Origin: Steromphala cineraria
Lineage: Eukaryota; Mollusca; Gastropoda; Trochida; Trochidae
Reading direction: 5' to 3'
NCBI GenBank assembly: GCA_916613615.1
Contig: OU744735.1
Span: 51,972,082-52,036,081 of the forward strand
DNA: 64,000 nt
Below, piece after piece: positions 33,583 to 44,852 of the stretch (position 1 is its first letter; the number at the start of each line of letters is the position of its first letter). Below the pieces are notes generated by a model. It was not told where the DNA came from. It worked only from the letters and a program-made list of their open reading frames with translations, and searched no databases. The position numbers and the translations under genes are program-made.

Positions 33583-33637
33583 TTGCTCCTTTAACTCAGA
33601 CGGACGGACGGATTGATGGACGCACGGAGCTCAAACC

Positions 33638-33838
33638 TACAGTTAAGCCAGAAAGAAAGTACCCCCTTTCTAGAAATTTCTAGAAATTTTCTAGAACGTA
33701 TCTAGAAATTTTCTAGAACGTTTCTAGAAATTTTCTAGAACGTATCTAGAAATTTTCTAGAACGTATCTAGAAATTTTCTAGTGCGTATCTAGAAATTTC
33801 TAGAAATTTCGAGAAATTTCTAGAAATTTCGAGTTTTT
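33638..33838 (+). repeat. TTCTAGAA-box array, left copy
   Basis: Begins TACAGTTAAGC (33,638-33,648), then tandem TCTAGAAATTTTCTAGAACG units. At 33,793-33,830 eight GAA/TTC half-sites alternate with exact 5-bp spacing, which is the heat-shock-element pattern. It ends TTCGAGTTTTTA. The inverted partner is at 47,574-47,755. Confidence 0.85.
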
Positions 33839-36747
33839 ATTTTTTGTAAGATAATTAAAATCTGTTTACATATTTTAAAACTGCTTATTCAATATGATAT
33901 AATGTGAAATTATAAAGTTTGTGGGTTTATTAGTAACGAAGATATTCCATGTTAAACTTTTCCTCCTCTACCACCTGCCCTCATTATAACGCCCCTGCTA
34001 TGCAACTGTCACGCATGGTTAACGCGCTACTTAACGGGGGCTGACAGCCTATGTCGCTCATTAAATCCCCATTCATTGTTTACAATGGTCAGTGTTGCAC
34101 AAGAAATAGTTGTAATCTGTCACTGAAGTTAGCCGCAAAAAATCAGTTCATGAACATTTCCTTAAACGGTAAGAACGTTGCATTTGATTTGCAGGTAGAA
34201 AAAAGTTTTTTCATGCTTACAGAAATGTACAGCGTCGTATGAAAAGACTGTAATAATGGAAATAATGTTCATACAGAAATAATACAGTAGACAATTCTTG
34301 ACCTTGAGGATATTCAAAAGTCAAAATTAGAATATAACCTTGACAACAACAATCGGCTGCCCAAAGTTTTATATCGAGTATAAATGAAGTTTATTAGAAA
34401 ACTTACAGTACCTTCAATTATGTAATGTTATTTCTTAAAACTTTTCATTCAGTTCATCTAGACTTTATTTCCCGTTTATGGTCCCGTTCATTTGATTGAT
34501 AACGGGTTAACTGTTAAAGGGACAGTAGCACATTTTAGGAAGAATATAAAGTGTTATCAGGAAAATGAAAATAAATTATTCCCATCGAAAGACAATGCCA
34601 TTAAACTAAACGAAGCAGTAATAAACAAAATATATAATGTAATGTTCAGCTATGCGATTCCCTTTTCTTAATAAAATGAATTAAAAGGTTTTCACACAAA
34701 ATGGGTACCAATGGATTTAATATTCATAATTTGTTCTATGACTATGGTGTGTGTAATTGGATTTTTGACACTATCAATATAATACATTTAGCTGTAACGT
34801 AGAATTGTCAGTGAAAGATTTTAATTATATCTTTTTTCACAATACGTGCTATGCCCCTTTTTAGAATAATAAGCATTTGTTTATACAGTAGGAAAGCTTA
34901 AATGAGTGTTAAATGGCAAATTGGAAGAAACAGATGCAAAGTTGTTTTGATTATGATTGTAAAATAAAAATTATGATATTGTTCTGCTCAAAAAAGTCAT
35001 TTGATTAACAACAGTGAGATGCAACATGGTAAAGACAATGAAGGCAATAATTAAATGAAATAACTTTAATACGCAGATCACCAAAATGACCCATATATGT
35101 AAAGGCATTCAAGAAAACGTTAACCATGCGGTCTTCTTCAATTAAAAGTTAAACACTAACAGGTCAACAATGTGATGACAGTGTTTGCAGTTTCTATTGG
35201 CAAGGCGAACCGCACGTACACTGAAAAGGCAATAACAAAATAGATAATACAGAGATATAGATATAGATATAGATATACAACAGTTACCAATACACTTATT
35301 TTTTAGGTACCGGTATATATTTCGCTGACACTTCTTGCATATCGCTTCTGTACTTTGAGAAGAAATCAATCCGTATGAACGAAGTAAACTACAAGTCGAC
35401 ATACAGGTTTGCTTAGTGAGGGTATCTTTGTATAGGTATTTGTTTATTCTCCAATTCATATGAAAACAAAATAACAAACACGCTTGAGATAACTTATTTA
35501 GTAAGAAATTCAATTATCATTAATCATTAGAGCGATTCGTATGTCTTAATGAAACATTCAATGAAGAAACTGGACCTAAAAAGGGACAGTCCCATCAGGG
35601 CATTCCTTGTTCGAAACGAAACTCAAGTCAAGGTGACATTTCTGTTTGTACATATATCTCATTAGTTTGTGATTAGTACACAGCCTAGTTGAGACAGGAT
35701 GCTGAGCGTAACATTTTGCTTGATTTAGTAAAAATTTTACAAAATCATAAACAGTGATCAGCGCCTTTAGTGTGAAAAGCCTCGCTATGGCGATATTACA
35801 CGATTATAAGGCATTTTTAATAGTCTTTACATGTAATATGTAAAGGTGCGGATATGCTATCAAAAATAGTTTTTATGTTTTGTAATGTCGCCATCTTCAA
35901 AATGTTCATAGGAGTGTCCCGTAATGTCGAAAATATTTCTCATACCTACATGTACGCACCACGCATTGATAATCTATTTATACTATGCATAAAGACTGTG
36001 TTGATTTAAAAATGTTTTTCTCTATAATAGCAGTAGCATTAATGGAGTCATACTTTATTAAACGGTCAGTGACAAAATGATCAATAACGTAGATTTTCAG
36101 TTCAAATATGTAGCTGCCTTCATGCATTTAGTATAACGTACAGAGGTTCTGATGAATAAGAGAATGTCTGTTGGTAAAACGATAACACACAGTCGGGAAT
36201 TACACATACTTTTGCATATGCGGTAATATACATACAAACGGTAATACATGTCTAAACAAGGTCATGCGACTTGTGATTGGCAAGTTGTTAACACAATGAG
36301 CGCATACACAAAGTTCCAATTTTCACATCAAAGTGAATGATGAAAGAAACGCCGATGCCGAGTTGCATAATACGATCAATTATTGCATGTTTGTAACCAG
36401 CCTGTCTAAGAGACGATAACATGACCCGCCATTTTTAGTTGTTTTAATTGCGTGAAATGACATTAACGGACTGTATTGTTGTTATAACTTTTCTAATACT
36501 AAGGTATTCACGTATATGTTTTAACAAAATATATAAAAATACATATGTAACTTTCTTAGTCTGATTATCAATCCATACAATTAAACGTATAGTAGAAAGA
36601 TATCATGATGAACACCCGGCATCAATTGAAAGTGAAGCGATGATATTTTGATTCTCGAAATTTATTCAAATTCAAACCTTTATTTGCAAATCAAATATAC
36701 ACTCACTAAAATTGCAATTTTCCTAAATAACAAATGCTACAGTCAAA
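33839..36747. other. AT-rich DNA, no gene recognised
   Basis: Nothing coding is supported. A short (GATATA)n microsatellite lies near 35,256-35,276. Confidence 0.5.
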
Positions 36748-36813
36748 ACATGTATTCAAACCAGTGACACGCAGATTCCAAACCCAGTGAGTTACCATTA
36801 GATCACGGAGGCC
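36748..36813 (-). mobile_element. tRNA-like SINE head, degenerate
   Basis: The minus strand reads GGCCTCCGTGATCTAATGG (A-box-like) followed by CACTGGTTTGAATAC (weak B-box). It is similar to 38,932-39,004. A tRNA acceptor stem is not formed, so it is not a tRNA gene. Confidence 0.45.
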
Positions 36814-37416
36814 AGTTGAAAATACAGGATGTTTTACTGAGTACAAATTTTATCGTGAATTTTTCTTTGTATATTAATTGTATGAATAAATCATTGTTAC
36901 CATATGTTTCTATGCACATCAAATTACGGTTTCAGTATAATTTTTGGTCCTATTAATGGCAGTACATTCTATTGTGGTAGCTCGTACGGTTTCGGCTTTC
37001 AGCTGTTCTATAACATGTAACAATGTCACTAACACTATCTTGAATAGTACAGATTCTTGTACTTTTTTGGGGCCGAGTCCCGAAATGAGCATTATTATTA
37101 AATTCTGTGAAATACGTTATTAAAGGAAATAAAGAATATACTACCATTTCTGTTCGTGGTCATCGATTTAGTTTTGTTATTGGGTATGGACATAATGAAA
37201 CAAAGAACAAAACGTTTATCACCATAAACATTATAATTGTCATATTATTCACAGCCCTTCTTCGGTAACGATCTAAATGTTGACAATTCATTAATAATAA
37301 TTAATAATTGTGTCTGAACGGATTTGAGTGAAATTATCCTGCCACAGAACTAACTTACGACTAGCACATATCGCTTTCACATCTTGATAGCTATTAGATA
37401 AGTTATTGAATTGAAT
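36814..37416. other. AT-rich DNA, no gene recognised
   Basis: No supported feature. Confidence 0.5.

Positions 37417-37474
<58 letters not shown>
37417..37474. repeat. (TAG)n microsatellite, about 19 repeats
   Basis: Uninterrupted AGT/TAG triplets. Confidence 0.97.
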
Positions 37475-37587
37475 TATACAAAATATGATACACATTATAA
37501 AACAATGCGTCGAGCCACAAATTGCTTATGACACTAACAGAACAAATTTTGCTGTTAATAAATACATGTTTTTGAATATAAATAAAA

Positions 37588-38339
37588 TCAGAACAATAAC
37601 AGCTCTCTTCTATTAAACATATTTAAAATCGTGCTTTCATTCATTGGAAAAACAAACTTTTCATTGTCATTTAAATCATAAAAAGCATCATTACGTATAA
37701 AAGCAGTTTCAAACAGAAGAAAACGCAAATCATCATAAAGATAACATCTCATTAAGAAATGGAATTCATCTTCAACCATATATAAATTATGACAAAGAGT
37801 AGGATGGATTACAACTTCTTTATTGTATTTGCATACGACGTTTCAAGGCAACTCCGTGCCCCTTCATCAGGTAAGTCAATCACTTACCCGATGAAGGGGC
37901 ACGGAGTTGCCTCAATCACTTACCTGATGAAGGGGCACGGAGTTGCCTTGAAACGTCGTATGCAAATACAATAAAGAAGTTGTAATCCATCCTACTCTTT
38001 GTCATATTAACTACCAACTCCTATATGCCTCTCAAGCATATGTACATTTTTAATACAATATTTACAATGCCATTGTAAAAAAGGAACCGTAAGCTTGGCA
38101 TATCTGCAGGTTTTACTAAACAAGGGTAAAATACGACATCTAAATTTAGATAAAATACGACGATGATCTCTAAACATGCAATTTTTTACATAATGTTCAT
38201 AACAATGGGAGTGTTTTGTACAAGTGCGCAATGTGTTGCCGTTTAACTTTCCAACATCATTCCACAAGCCTGCCAAATATCGACATCTTGTTTTTTTAAG
38301 TATACCTTTTATAAAACTTAAACAACATTTGAGTCCCAA
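37588..38339 (-). pseudogene. LINE C-terminal remnant split by a palindromic insertion
   Basis: On the minus strand the part at 38,339-38,010 shows the end of an RT polyprotein (LSKFRCRILPL ... CKYC). After the palindrome at 37,791-38,003 it continues with VEDEFHFLMRCYLYDDLRF (37,785-37,588). Together these form the C-terminal zinc-binding region of the same LINE type as 3,618-4,619. No RT core is present. Confidence 0.75.
37791..38003. mobile_element. Perfect foldback element with paired hammerhead-like cores
   Basis: Arms 37,791-37,876 and 37,918-38,003 are perfect reverse complements (86 of 86) around a 41-nt loop. The right arm on the plus strand has CTGATGA (37,924-37,930), a GGCA/TGCC stem II (37,934-37,937 with 37,944-37,947) and GAAACGTC (37,950-37,957). 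These are the conserved pieces of a type I hammerhead ribozyme with a minimal stem III. The left arm has the same on the minus strand. A partial third copy with CCGATGA lies in the loop. Similar cores are known in Penelope-like element ends. Confidence 0.75.
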
Positions 38340-38931
38340 TTATTTAAAAGTAAAATTCACAGGTATAGTTGGATAACAACACTAAAATCCTATAATCAAA
38401 AGATTTGTTTTGCAATGACCACAAGTGTACTCTTTTTGATATCTGACTCCTACACATAATCTAAGTCTACAGATAAAACGAAAACATTAACAATTTTGTG
38501 AAACATTTACAGAGAATTATCCCATATATAAAATTGTAACAAGCGTTACCAGATAATGGCAAATACAATTAACTCAGTGAACCGTATCTCCTGAACACGC
38601 CAGCGGTCGCTCAAGTGTAATATACAAGTAGGTCGGTGTGTCAAAACAAACAAGTTTCAATAAACCGTTTATGTTACAATACACAATACACGGATTCTAG
38701 AGAGGGACGATTGATAAGATGACTGCGCAAAACTACATTATGTAATTCAGTTTATGGCAGTGGGTCATGCTTATTACCGCGCAGTGGTAGTGAAATGAAA
38801 AGTTATGCTGTCTATCATATTGGAAGTTTTGAAGATATTCATATTCTTCTTCTGTTATGTTCGAGTAATTATTAATATACAAACTCATATTATGTGAGGG
38901 TTCCGCGTGCCGATGAGTTCTTCATTGCCTG
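38340..38931. other. No gene recognised; contains a block repeated at 45.58 kb
   Basis: AACTCAGTGAACCGTATC and the following 30 bases (38,573-38,615) recur, slightly changed, at 45,578-45,615. Identity unknown. Confidence 0.5.
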
Positions 38932-39004
38932 AACGTGACATGGGTTCGAACGTGTGAGCAGTTGGATTCAGGCCCAGTCAGCCAACACTTAGACCACGGA
39001 GGCC
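38932..39004 (-). mobile_element. tRNA-like SINE head
   Basis: The minus strand has GGCCTCCGTGGTCTAAGTG (A-box-like TGGTCTAAGTGTTGG) and ACGTTCGAACCCATG (B box). No matching acceptor stem is seen, so a SINE remnant is more likely than a tRNA gene. Confidence 0.55.
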
Positions 39005-39024
39005 GGTTGCAAACAATGGATTTC

Positions 39025-39199
39025 ATGAAGAAGTTAAGGCAATATTATGGATATACAACTTCTTTATTCAAGTTTGCGACGTTTCGACATAGATACTAAT
39101 GTCGTTCTCAAGCAAGTGATGACATTAGTATCTATGTCGAAACGTCGCAAACTTGAATAAAGAAGTTGTATGTCCATAATATTGCCTTATCTTCTTCAT
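39025..39199. mobile_element. Second long foldback element, related ends
   Basis: Arms 39,025-39,103 and 39,121-39,199 (79 nt each) pair with about two mismatches around a 17-nt loop. It shares ACAACTTCTTTATT and GACGTTTC with the palindrome at 37,791. GAAACGTC (39,139-39,146) is preceded by GTGATGA (39,116-39,122), not CTGATGA, so any hammerhead is degenerate. Confidence 0.7.
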
Positions 39200-40059
39200 C
39201 ATCGCAACTTCTAGAGTGCCCATCAAAGAAATGGATTTCATACTTAGTTCATATGTTGATAATTCTAAAATAATTTAGCATTGGCACCGAGCGCACATCA
39301 AGCTTTAATTAATGCTTCTGCACTAGTTTGCTGTTCTTTATTTTGCACTAAATATTTGTATGAAAGTCCAGCATATATCGTATATTTGTAATGTAACATA
39401 GCTATGCGTTTTCATTGCGACTAATAATTATTCTTCATCATTTACTCATTACCTCAAAGAGAAGCATATATGTTGTAAATTAGGGCGATCCTCCTCACGA
39501 GAGCCATATAAATATAAAGAAGAAGAAGAAGAAGAAGAAAATATTTCATTTAAGTGTCACACAGCGTACATACACGGCAAATATAGCACGCCGTCCGGCC
39601 AACAATGGCCTATGAGACACTAAAACACATTAAAATAGCTAAAAGCGTATTAAGCGCTACAATGGTTAAAATATATCACAAATAACAACATTCTTTAAAA
39701 AGGCTTAAGAGAGCGATATAAGTTTGGTTTTATAAAATTATATATTTCCTGCGTCTAAACATAGCGCTTGTTGTAGCGGCAAGAGGTTGGGAGAGTTGGG
39801 GTGACTGCAAAAAAAATATGAATTGATCTGTTGGAGAAAGATTCATAAACTGAGTTTGAATAGCTTGCGCTTTTAACCATAACGGGACCTGATATCTGAG
39901 TAAAGCTGACATTATATATATATAACAACAATATGTCAATCTGTTTAAGCTGTAAAGTTACAAGACTTGCTCACTAGAAATAAAGACCACGCCCATCACG
40001 TGTGCACAGATTAAAGATCTATTGGCAAGTGATTGTGTATTCATATGTCAAAATGTATA
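39200..40059. other. AT-rich DNA with a short (GAA)n tract
   Basis: (GAA)n at about 39,518-39,540. No gene is supported. Confidence 0.5.
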
Positions 40060-40430
40060 AAGCCTACATCTTTGTCTACACTCAACAATGACTTGCAGAC
40101 AGTCGATGCGTGTGTCACTGATGTCAAACAGTGGATGACAGCTAGAATGCTGAGGTTGAATGATGAAAAGACTGAGATCACCATATTTGGTAGCAGAAAA
40201 CAAATTAGAGAGGCTGCTGTTACAGATGTCAGTATTGGATCAGCTGTCATTCAGACCTCTGCCTGTGTTAAAGATCTTGGGATCTTTATCGACAGTGAGC
40301 TGTCTCTAGATACACAAGTCAATGCCATCTGTAAAAACTGCTACCATCATCTGCGGATTATTGGCAGTCTGCGTAAATACATCACAAAGGATTGCGCACA
40401 CAGACTGGTCCAATCACTAGATGTCTACCA
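40060..40430 (+). pseudogene. CR1/L2-like LINE reverse-transcriptase fragment, plus strand
   Basis: Contains QWMTARMLRLNDEKTEITIF, then VKDLGIFIDSELSLDTQV and CYHHLRIIGSLRKYITKDCA, the conserved block after the RT catalytic motif in CR1/L2/Rex-like LINEs. Degenerate on both sides. Confidence 0.8.
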
Positions 40431-40555
40431 TAGAGTTCTGATTGTTTTATTGTTTCATGGAGATCAGTCGGGAAACAGAAAGGTGTGGATAAGGATCGCA
40501 AACAGCGAATATCTTGTAATTTGCACCGTTGTTGTTAATTTAAGTTGACTTATTC

Positions 40556-41012
40556 ATCTATAGTATATTGATAATAATAATGGGTATTTGTTGTGCGCCA
40601 TTCCATACACTTATGCATGCTCATGGCGCTACATGTTTAAAAATATAAAATATAAATAGAATATATAAACAGGCAGATTACACAATTGCTGGGGATAATT
40701 GTAGGTGGACATTAAGGGAAAGCAGATTTAAATAGATAAGTTTTCAGATATGATTTGAAAGAGTCAAGAGAGGTAGCAAGCTTGATTTCTGTGGGGAGTG
40801 GATTCCATAGATGTGGGGCTGCAAACTCAAAAGATCTTCTGCCTTGTGATGTCAGTCTGACACGGGGAACTATCAACAGATGCTGAGACTGTGATCGAAG
40901 GGCACGGGGAGGAGTGTACACAGAGAGAAGGGTGGAAAGATACTCGGGAGCCAGTCCATTTAAACACTTGTAGACAATACATAATATTTTGAAGTCTATG
41001 CGGAACTTTGGG
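40556..41012 (-). pseudogene. LINE 3' end, minus strand
   Basis: The minus strand has a short open stretch: KILCIVYKCLNGLAPEYL, YTPPRALRSQSQHLL, then AAPHLWNPLPTEIKLA and FKSYLKTYLF and a stop at 40,712. A 3' UTR and an ATT-rich tail near 40,570-40,582 follow. It is the natural continuation of the protein type at 40,060-40,430 but in opposite orientation. Confidence 0.8.
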
Positions 41013-42254
41013 CAGGACAGTTTTGAAGTTTTTGGAGTTTGGCGAGATGTTTATTGTTTAGACCAAAGAGGACACTGTTACAATAGACTAGACAGCTTCC
41101 TTTCATCCCGTCTCGGGAGATACTGTGAGCTAATTAGCGTCGCGGGCGGGCAGACAAGGGGTCCAGGCATTGAGCGGTGAAGCATGTCCATGACATAACA
41201 TGAGTTAATGCCTTTGTCACACAAAGGTAATTTTTAAAACGTTCTACTCCGTCCTAAAATGTTCACAAAACGGCCTCCTTCGGGATCGAAACGAGAAACG
41301 TTTTTTTACATTTCATCTAAAGCCAGAAAGTTTATCCACAGTTTTAGTACGTCAACCTGTCTAGTCCTGTGACAGATTGTGGTACGTATAGATCGGGTAA
41401 AATTACCTGTTTACCTTGTTTCCAGTCAGTTAAATAGAGTTTTCGGACAGTTAACATACGTTATCAACAAGACCTTTCTCAGCCTTAATACGCACAATCA
41501 TGTTCTAGCTCGTTTTTAGAAAGTGCACTACGTTTTCATGCGGTCAGTAGGGCGTGCTGCTTGGTACGATTTTCACGTCCGGGCCCGTTGTCTATAAAGA
41601 CCATGCAAGTTCTCGACCGTTTTCAAACCTGATCTCGCTGTCAATCAAAGTAACACAATTTATAATAATCATTATATAATATAATTATCAACTGAAAAAT
41701 ATAGGTTGCGCAGAAATACATACAAATATTTTAATCACAAAATTAACCGACATTCACTCTATTCCAGATGCCAAAGTGTTCATTTTTAGTAATCACATTC
41801 CCATGAGTGAACCAAAACTGATGAATTTATATCCGTCCATTCAATTTGCACTGCCAAAGTAGTAAGACCTTATTGAGAATATTTCAAACGTACTAACAAC
41901 GAATACGATGTTTTCTGAACCTTGTGCGAACTCATAGACCTTTGCAGGAACGTCCTTAAAACGTTTTCATGACAATATTTTTGTTTTCAACATATTTGGA
42001 CGAAATCGTAACTGCCTATAGACATACTATGATCGGGTTAGATCTGTTTGTGAACTGTTTGATTTCCGATTGAAGCACGTGATAATATTTCTTGGAAGGG
42101 TCGAAGTACGGCAATTCCGTTAGAGGTACAGCAATCCCGTTTAAATAACGTTGGTCCTACGTTAAAGTTTTAGAACATCCTTCCGTTTCTATAAGGTTCG
42201 TAAACATTTTACACTAGGTCCATTACGTTCTCCAACAGTTCGAGTCCGTTTTAT
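41013..42254. other. No gene recognised
   Basis: Less AT-rich than its surroundings, but no frame or repeat is supported. Confidence 0.45.
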
Positions 42255-42688
42255 GCCTGTTCCTGTGGCAATATTCAAGAGGATCCATTCCATTATTTTG
42301 TTCAATGTCCTCTATATGATAGATTTAGAATGACCAAGTTCTTCTCCCAAAACAATGTCACTTTAAATGTTATCTTAAACGGCGACGAATCATTGTCCTG
42401 GCCAGATAATGAACTGTTGGTAAAATCTGTTCACATGTTTATAACTGAATCTCGCCGCTTTTCTTAAACGACCTACCATAGTTGTAATGTTGACTCACTG
42501 TACCATTTGTAGGCGTGAAACGCATTATATTCCATGTATCAAAATATATGTAACGATTTTGTTTTAAGGAGAAGCATTTATATAGGCTTTATTAGCCTGT
42601 TTGCTAATCCCTTTTCCATATATATTATACGTTTTGTTTTGTATCACATTAACATGTCTTATGGAAATAAAATATTGTTTAAATCAGT
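42255..42688 (+). pseudogene. LINE C-terminal zinc region and 3' UTR, plus strand
   Basis: A short frame (about 42,262-42,467) encodes ACSCGNIQEDPFHYF, CPLYDRFRMTKFF and ends at ESRRFS followed by TAA. The 3' UTR ends AAATAAAATATTGTTTAAAT (about 42,665-42,685). The frame has no ATG near its start because the copy is truncated. Confidence 0.72.
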
Positions 42689-43309
42689 CCGTTTTATAAG
42701 AACGTAGTAAACCGGGTTTGGTGTGACTTGGGTATAAGAAAGTCTGATTCCTAGATACAAAAATCTATATAGAAGCAAGTTTTAAAAATAACTATACATA
42801 AATAAAACTACAACCACCGACTTATGAAGAAGAAGGAAGAAAAGTATATTATTTCGGTGTCACGTGCATACATTCATCTCACATGTGGCATGATTAAACA
42901 ATATCTCACGTGATATAAAACATTGCAGATAAAAAAGATACATGTGAGACACCATATTTATTTACATATCAACCATTATATATCAAAATATAGATAATAA
43001 TAAAATAAAACATTTACTAGTAATAAAGGGATGGATGAGAGAACATAAATCCACTGATCAACAAGTGACTGCATGGCTGAGTGAGCAGTGTATTGTCGCG
43101 ACAGTACTCAACACGCAGACAGTCCCAACCTCCCCCCCTCCCCATAAAACGGGTATGATCTTGTAGGTATCCTGCCAAAACGCAGAACTGTAAAACGCAG
43201 AATCCCAATTAGCAGAAATGAAAAGTTCATTGTCAGGCTGGTCACACCTATTCAATTAAGTAATGGACTGGTCCACTCTGACAGTGAGTAGAGCGACACA
43301 GTCAAATTA
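42689..43309. other. Upstream flank of the MULE gene
   Basis: AT-rich. ACATGTGAGAC and its inverted form CTCACATGTGG occur at about 42,943 and 42,877. No MULE terminal inverted repeat was recognised. Confidence 0.4.
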
Positions 43310-43605
43310 TGTTCAACAGTATGAACCTCCCGGTATATGTTTATATGAAAATACTGAGTAGTAACACACTGTAACAATATATTCAGCACTCTATCAAAAC
43401 ATTGTTAAACAGTATAATCCTCCCAGGTACATGTGTTTATATGAAAATACTGAGTAGTAACACACTGTAACAATATATTCAGCACTCTATCAAAACATTG
43501 TTAAACAGTATAATCCTCCCAGGTACATGTGTTTATATGAAAATACTGAGTAGTAACACACTGTAACAATATATTCAGCACTCTATCAAAACATTGTTTA
43601 GAGTA
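43310..43605. repeat. 96-bp tandem repeat, three units
   Basis: ATTCAGCACTCTATCAAAAC recurs at 43,381, 43,477 and 43,573 (96-bp spacing), with AACAGTATAATCCTCCCAGG between. It lies directly upstream of the transposase ORF. Confidence 0.92.
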
Positions 43606-43700
43606 AACAATTAAACTTTAATCTCATACTTCCTTCTCCGAAACAATCTTTGTCCACATATATAGGTGTTAGAACATGGCATAGACATTCCAATTCCACA

Positions 43701-44852
43701 ATGGCTGGGTTACGGAAAGTAGAATATGTGACGACGCCAATGCAGCAGATCTATAACAACGAGGTGAACCATCAGGAGGAAGATCTTCTAGCCCATCTGC
43801 CGTCTTTCCCCAGTGTGAGCAGCGCCATGTACCGTCACAGACGCCACAACATCCCACCACTGCCTGCATCAAGAGCTGAGGTGGACCTTCAAGACCAGTG
43901 GACCACAACTCAAGATGGCAGAAGATTCTTGCTGTTTGCGGATGGAGAAGAAAACAAGATCCTGGCCTTCTGTTCCGAAGAGTCCCTGGAAGCCTTGCAG
44001 TCTGCTGACTACATCTACATGGACGGCACCTTCTCCTCCTGTCCGGCTCTCTGGAACCAGTTGTACATCATACATGCCATGTCAGGATCGACCATGTACC
44101 CACTGGTCTTCGCCTTACTCCCAGACCGCACGAGAGCTACCTACACCAGACTGTTCAACTTACTGAAGACTCACGTGCAGCAGACCCTCAACAGACCACT
44201 CGCACCTTCAGTGATCCAGACTGACTTTGAGCAAGCCAGCATTGTTGCTGCAGAGACTGTGTTCCCTCAGGCCACGTTGAAGGGATGCCTCTTCCACTTC
44301 TGTCAGGCAATATGGCGCAAGACGCAAGACCTAGGACTTGCGGTTGCCTACAAGGAAGATGCTGAGGTTAGGAAGTGGGTTCGCCGAGCTGCAGGTCTCC
44401 CGCTGCTTCCCCTGCTCCAGGTCCAGGATGCGTGGCTCGATGCTATGAACCACTGCCCAGACGTACTACAAGCTGATGCGTTCAACGACTACATCGTCGC
44501 GACGTGGGTGGATGACGATGCCAGGTTCCCACCCCGACTCTGGAACCACCATGGAACACAAGGACCCCGCACCAACAACAACCTTGAAGGGTTTCACTCC
44601 CGGATCGGCAAGACACTGCAGCACAGACACCCCAACGTCTACAGGTTCATTGAACTGATCAAGAACATTGAAAACGGAGAGAAGGCGAAGGTCATCCAGA
44701 TCAACTTTGGAGCTGCTCCACCACCCAAGAAAGCAATCTACAAAGAGAAGGAGCAGCGCCTGTCTCGTCTGAAAGATCAGCTTCGCCGTGGTGAGAAGTC
44801 ACCAATGCAGTTCCTGGATGCAGTCGGACCTCTCATGATGATGAAGATGTGA
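43701..44852 (+). CDS. MULE-type (Mutator-like) transposase domain protein
   Basis: 383 codons, uninterrupted. The ATG at 43,701 is the first in a frame that is open further upstream. The catalytic core pattern of MULE transposases is visible: YIYMDGTFSSCPALWNQLY (first Asp), VIQTDFEQASIVAAE (second Asp), GCLFHFCQAIWRK (the C/H motif) and RTNNNLEGFHSRIGK (the Glu). These enzymes cut and move Mutator-like DNA transposons. N-terminal FLYWCH and C-terminal SWIM zinc domains often seen with this family are not present in this ORF. They may be in unseen exons or absent. GC content is clearly higher than in the AT-rich flanks. No flanking inverted repeats were found nearby, so it may be an immobile or domesticated copy, or its ends may lie far away. 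Triplet-rich codon usage with no stop or shift suggests recent activity or selection. Confidence 0.85.
   Translation: MAGLRKVEYVTTPMQQIYNNEVNHQEEDLLAHLPSFPSVSSAMYRHRRHNIPPLPASRAEVDLQDQWTTTQDGRRFLLFADGEENKILAFCSEESLEALQSADYIYMDGTFSSCPALWNQLYIIHAMSGSTMYPLVFALLPDRTRATYTRLFNLLKTHVQQTLNRPLAPSVIQTDFEQASIVAAETVFPQATLKGCLFHFCQAIWRKTQDLGLAVAYKEDAEVRKWVRRAAGLPLLPLLQVQDAWLDAMNHCPDVLQADAFNDYIVATWVDDDARFPPRLWNHHGTQGPRTNNNLEGFHSRIGKTLQHRHPNVYRFIELIKNIENGEKAKVIQINFGAAPPPKKAIYKEKEQRLSRLKDQLRRGEKSPMQFLDAVGPLMMMKM

Noticed and set aside
38932..39004. True tRNA gene
   Set aside because: A and B boxes are present but the ends do not pair as an acceptor stem. It resembles a SINE head found again at 36,748-36,813.
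43869..44658. Overlapping ORFs within the MULE gene
   Set aside because: Other-frame shadows of a GC-rich coding sequence with all catalytic motifs in the 43,701 frame.
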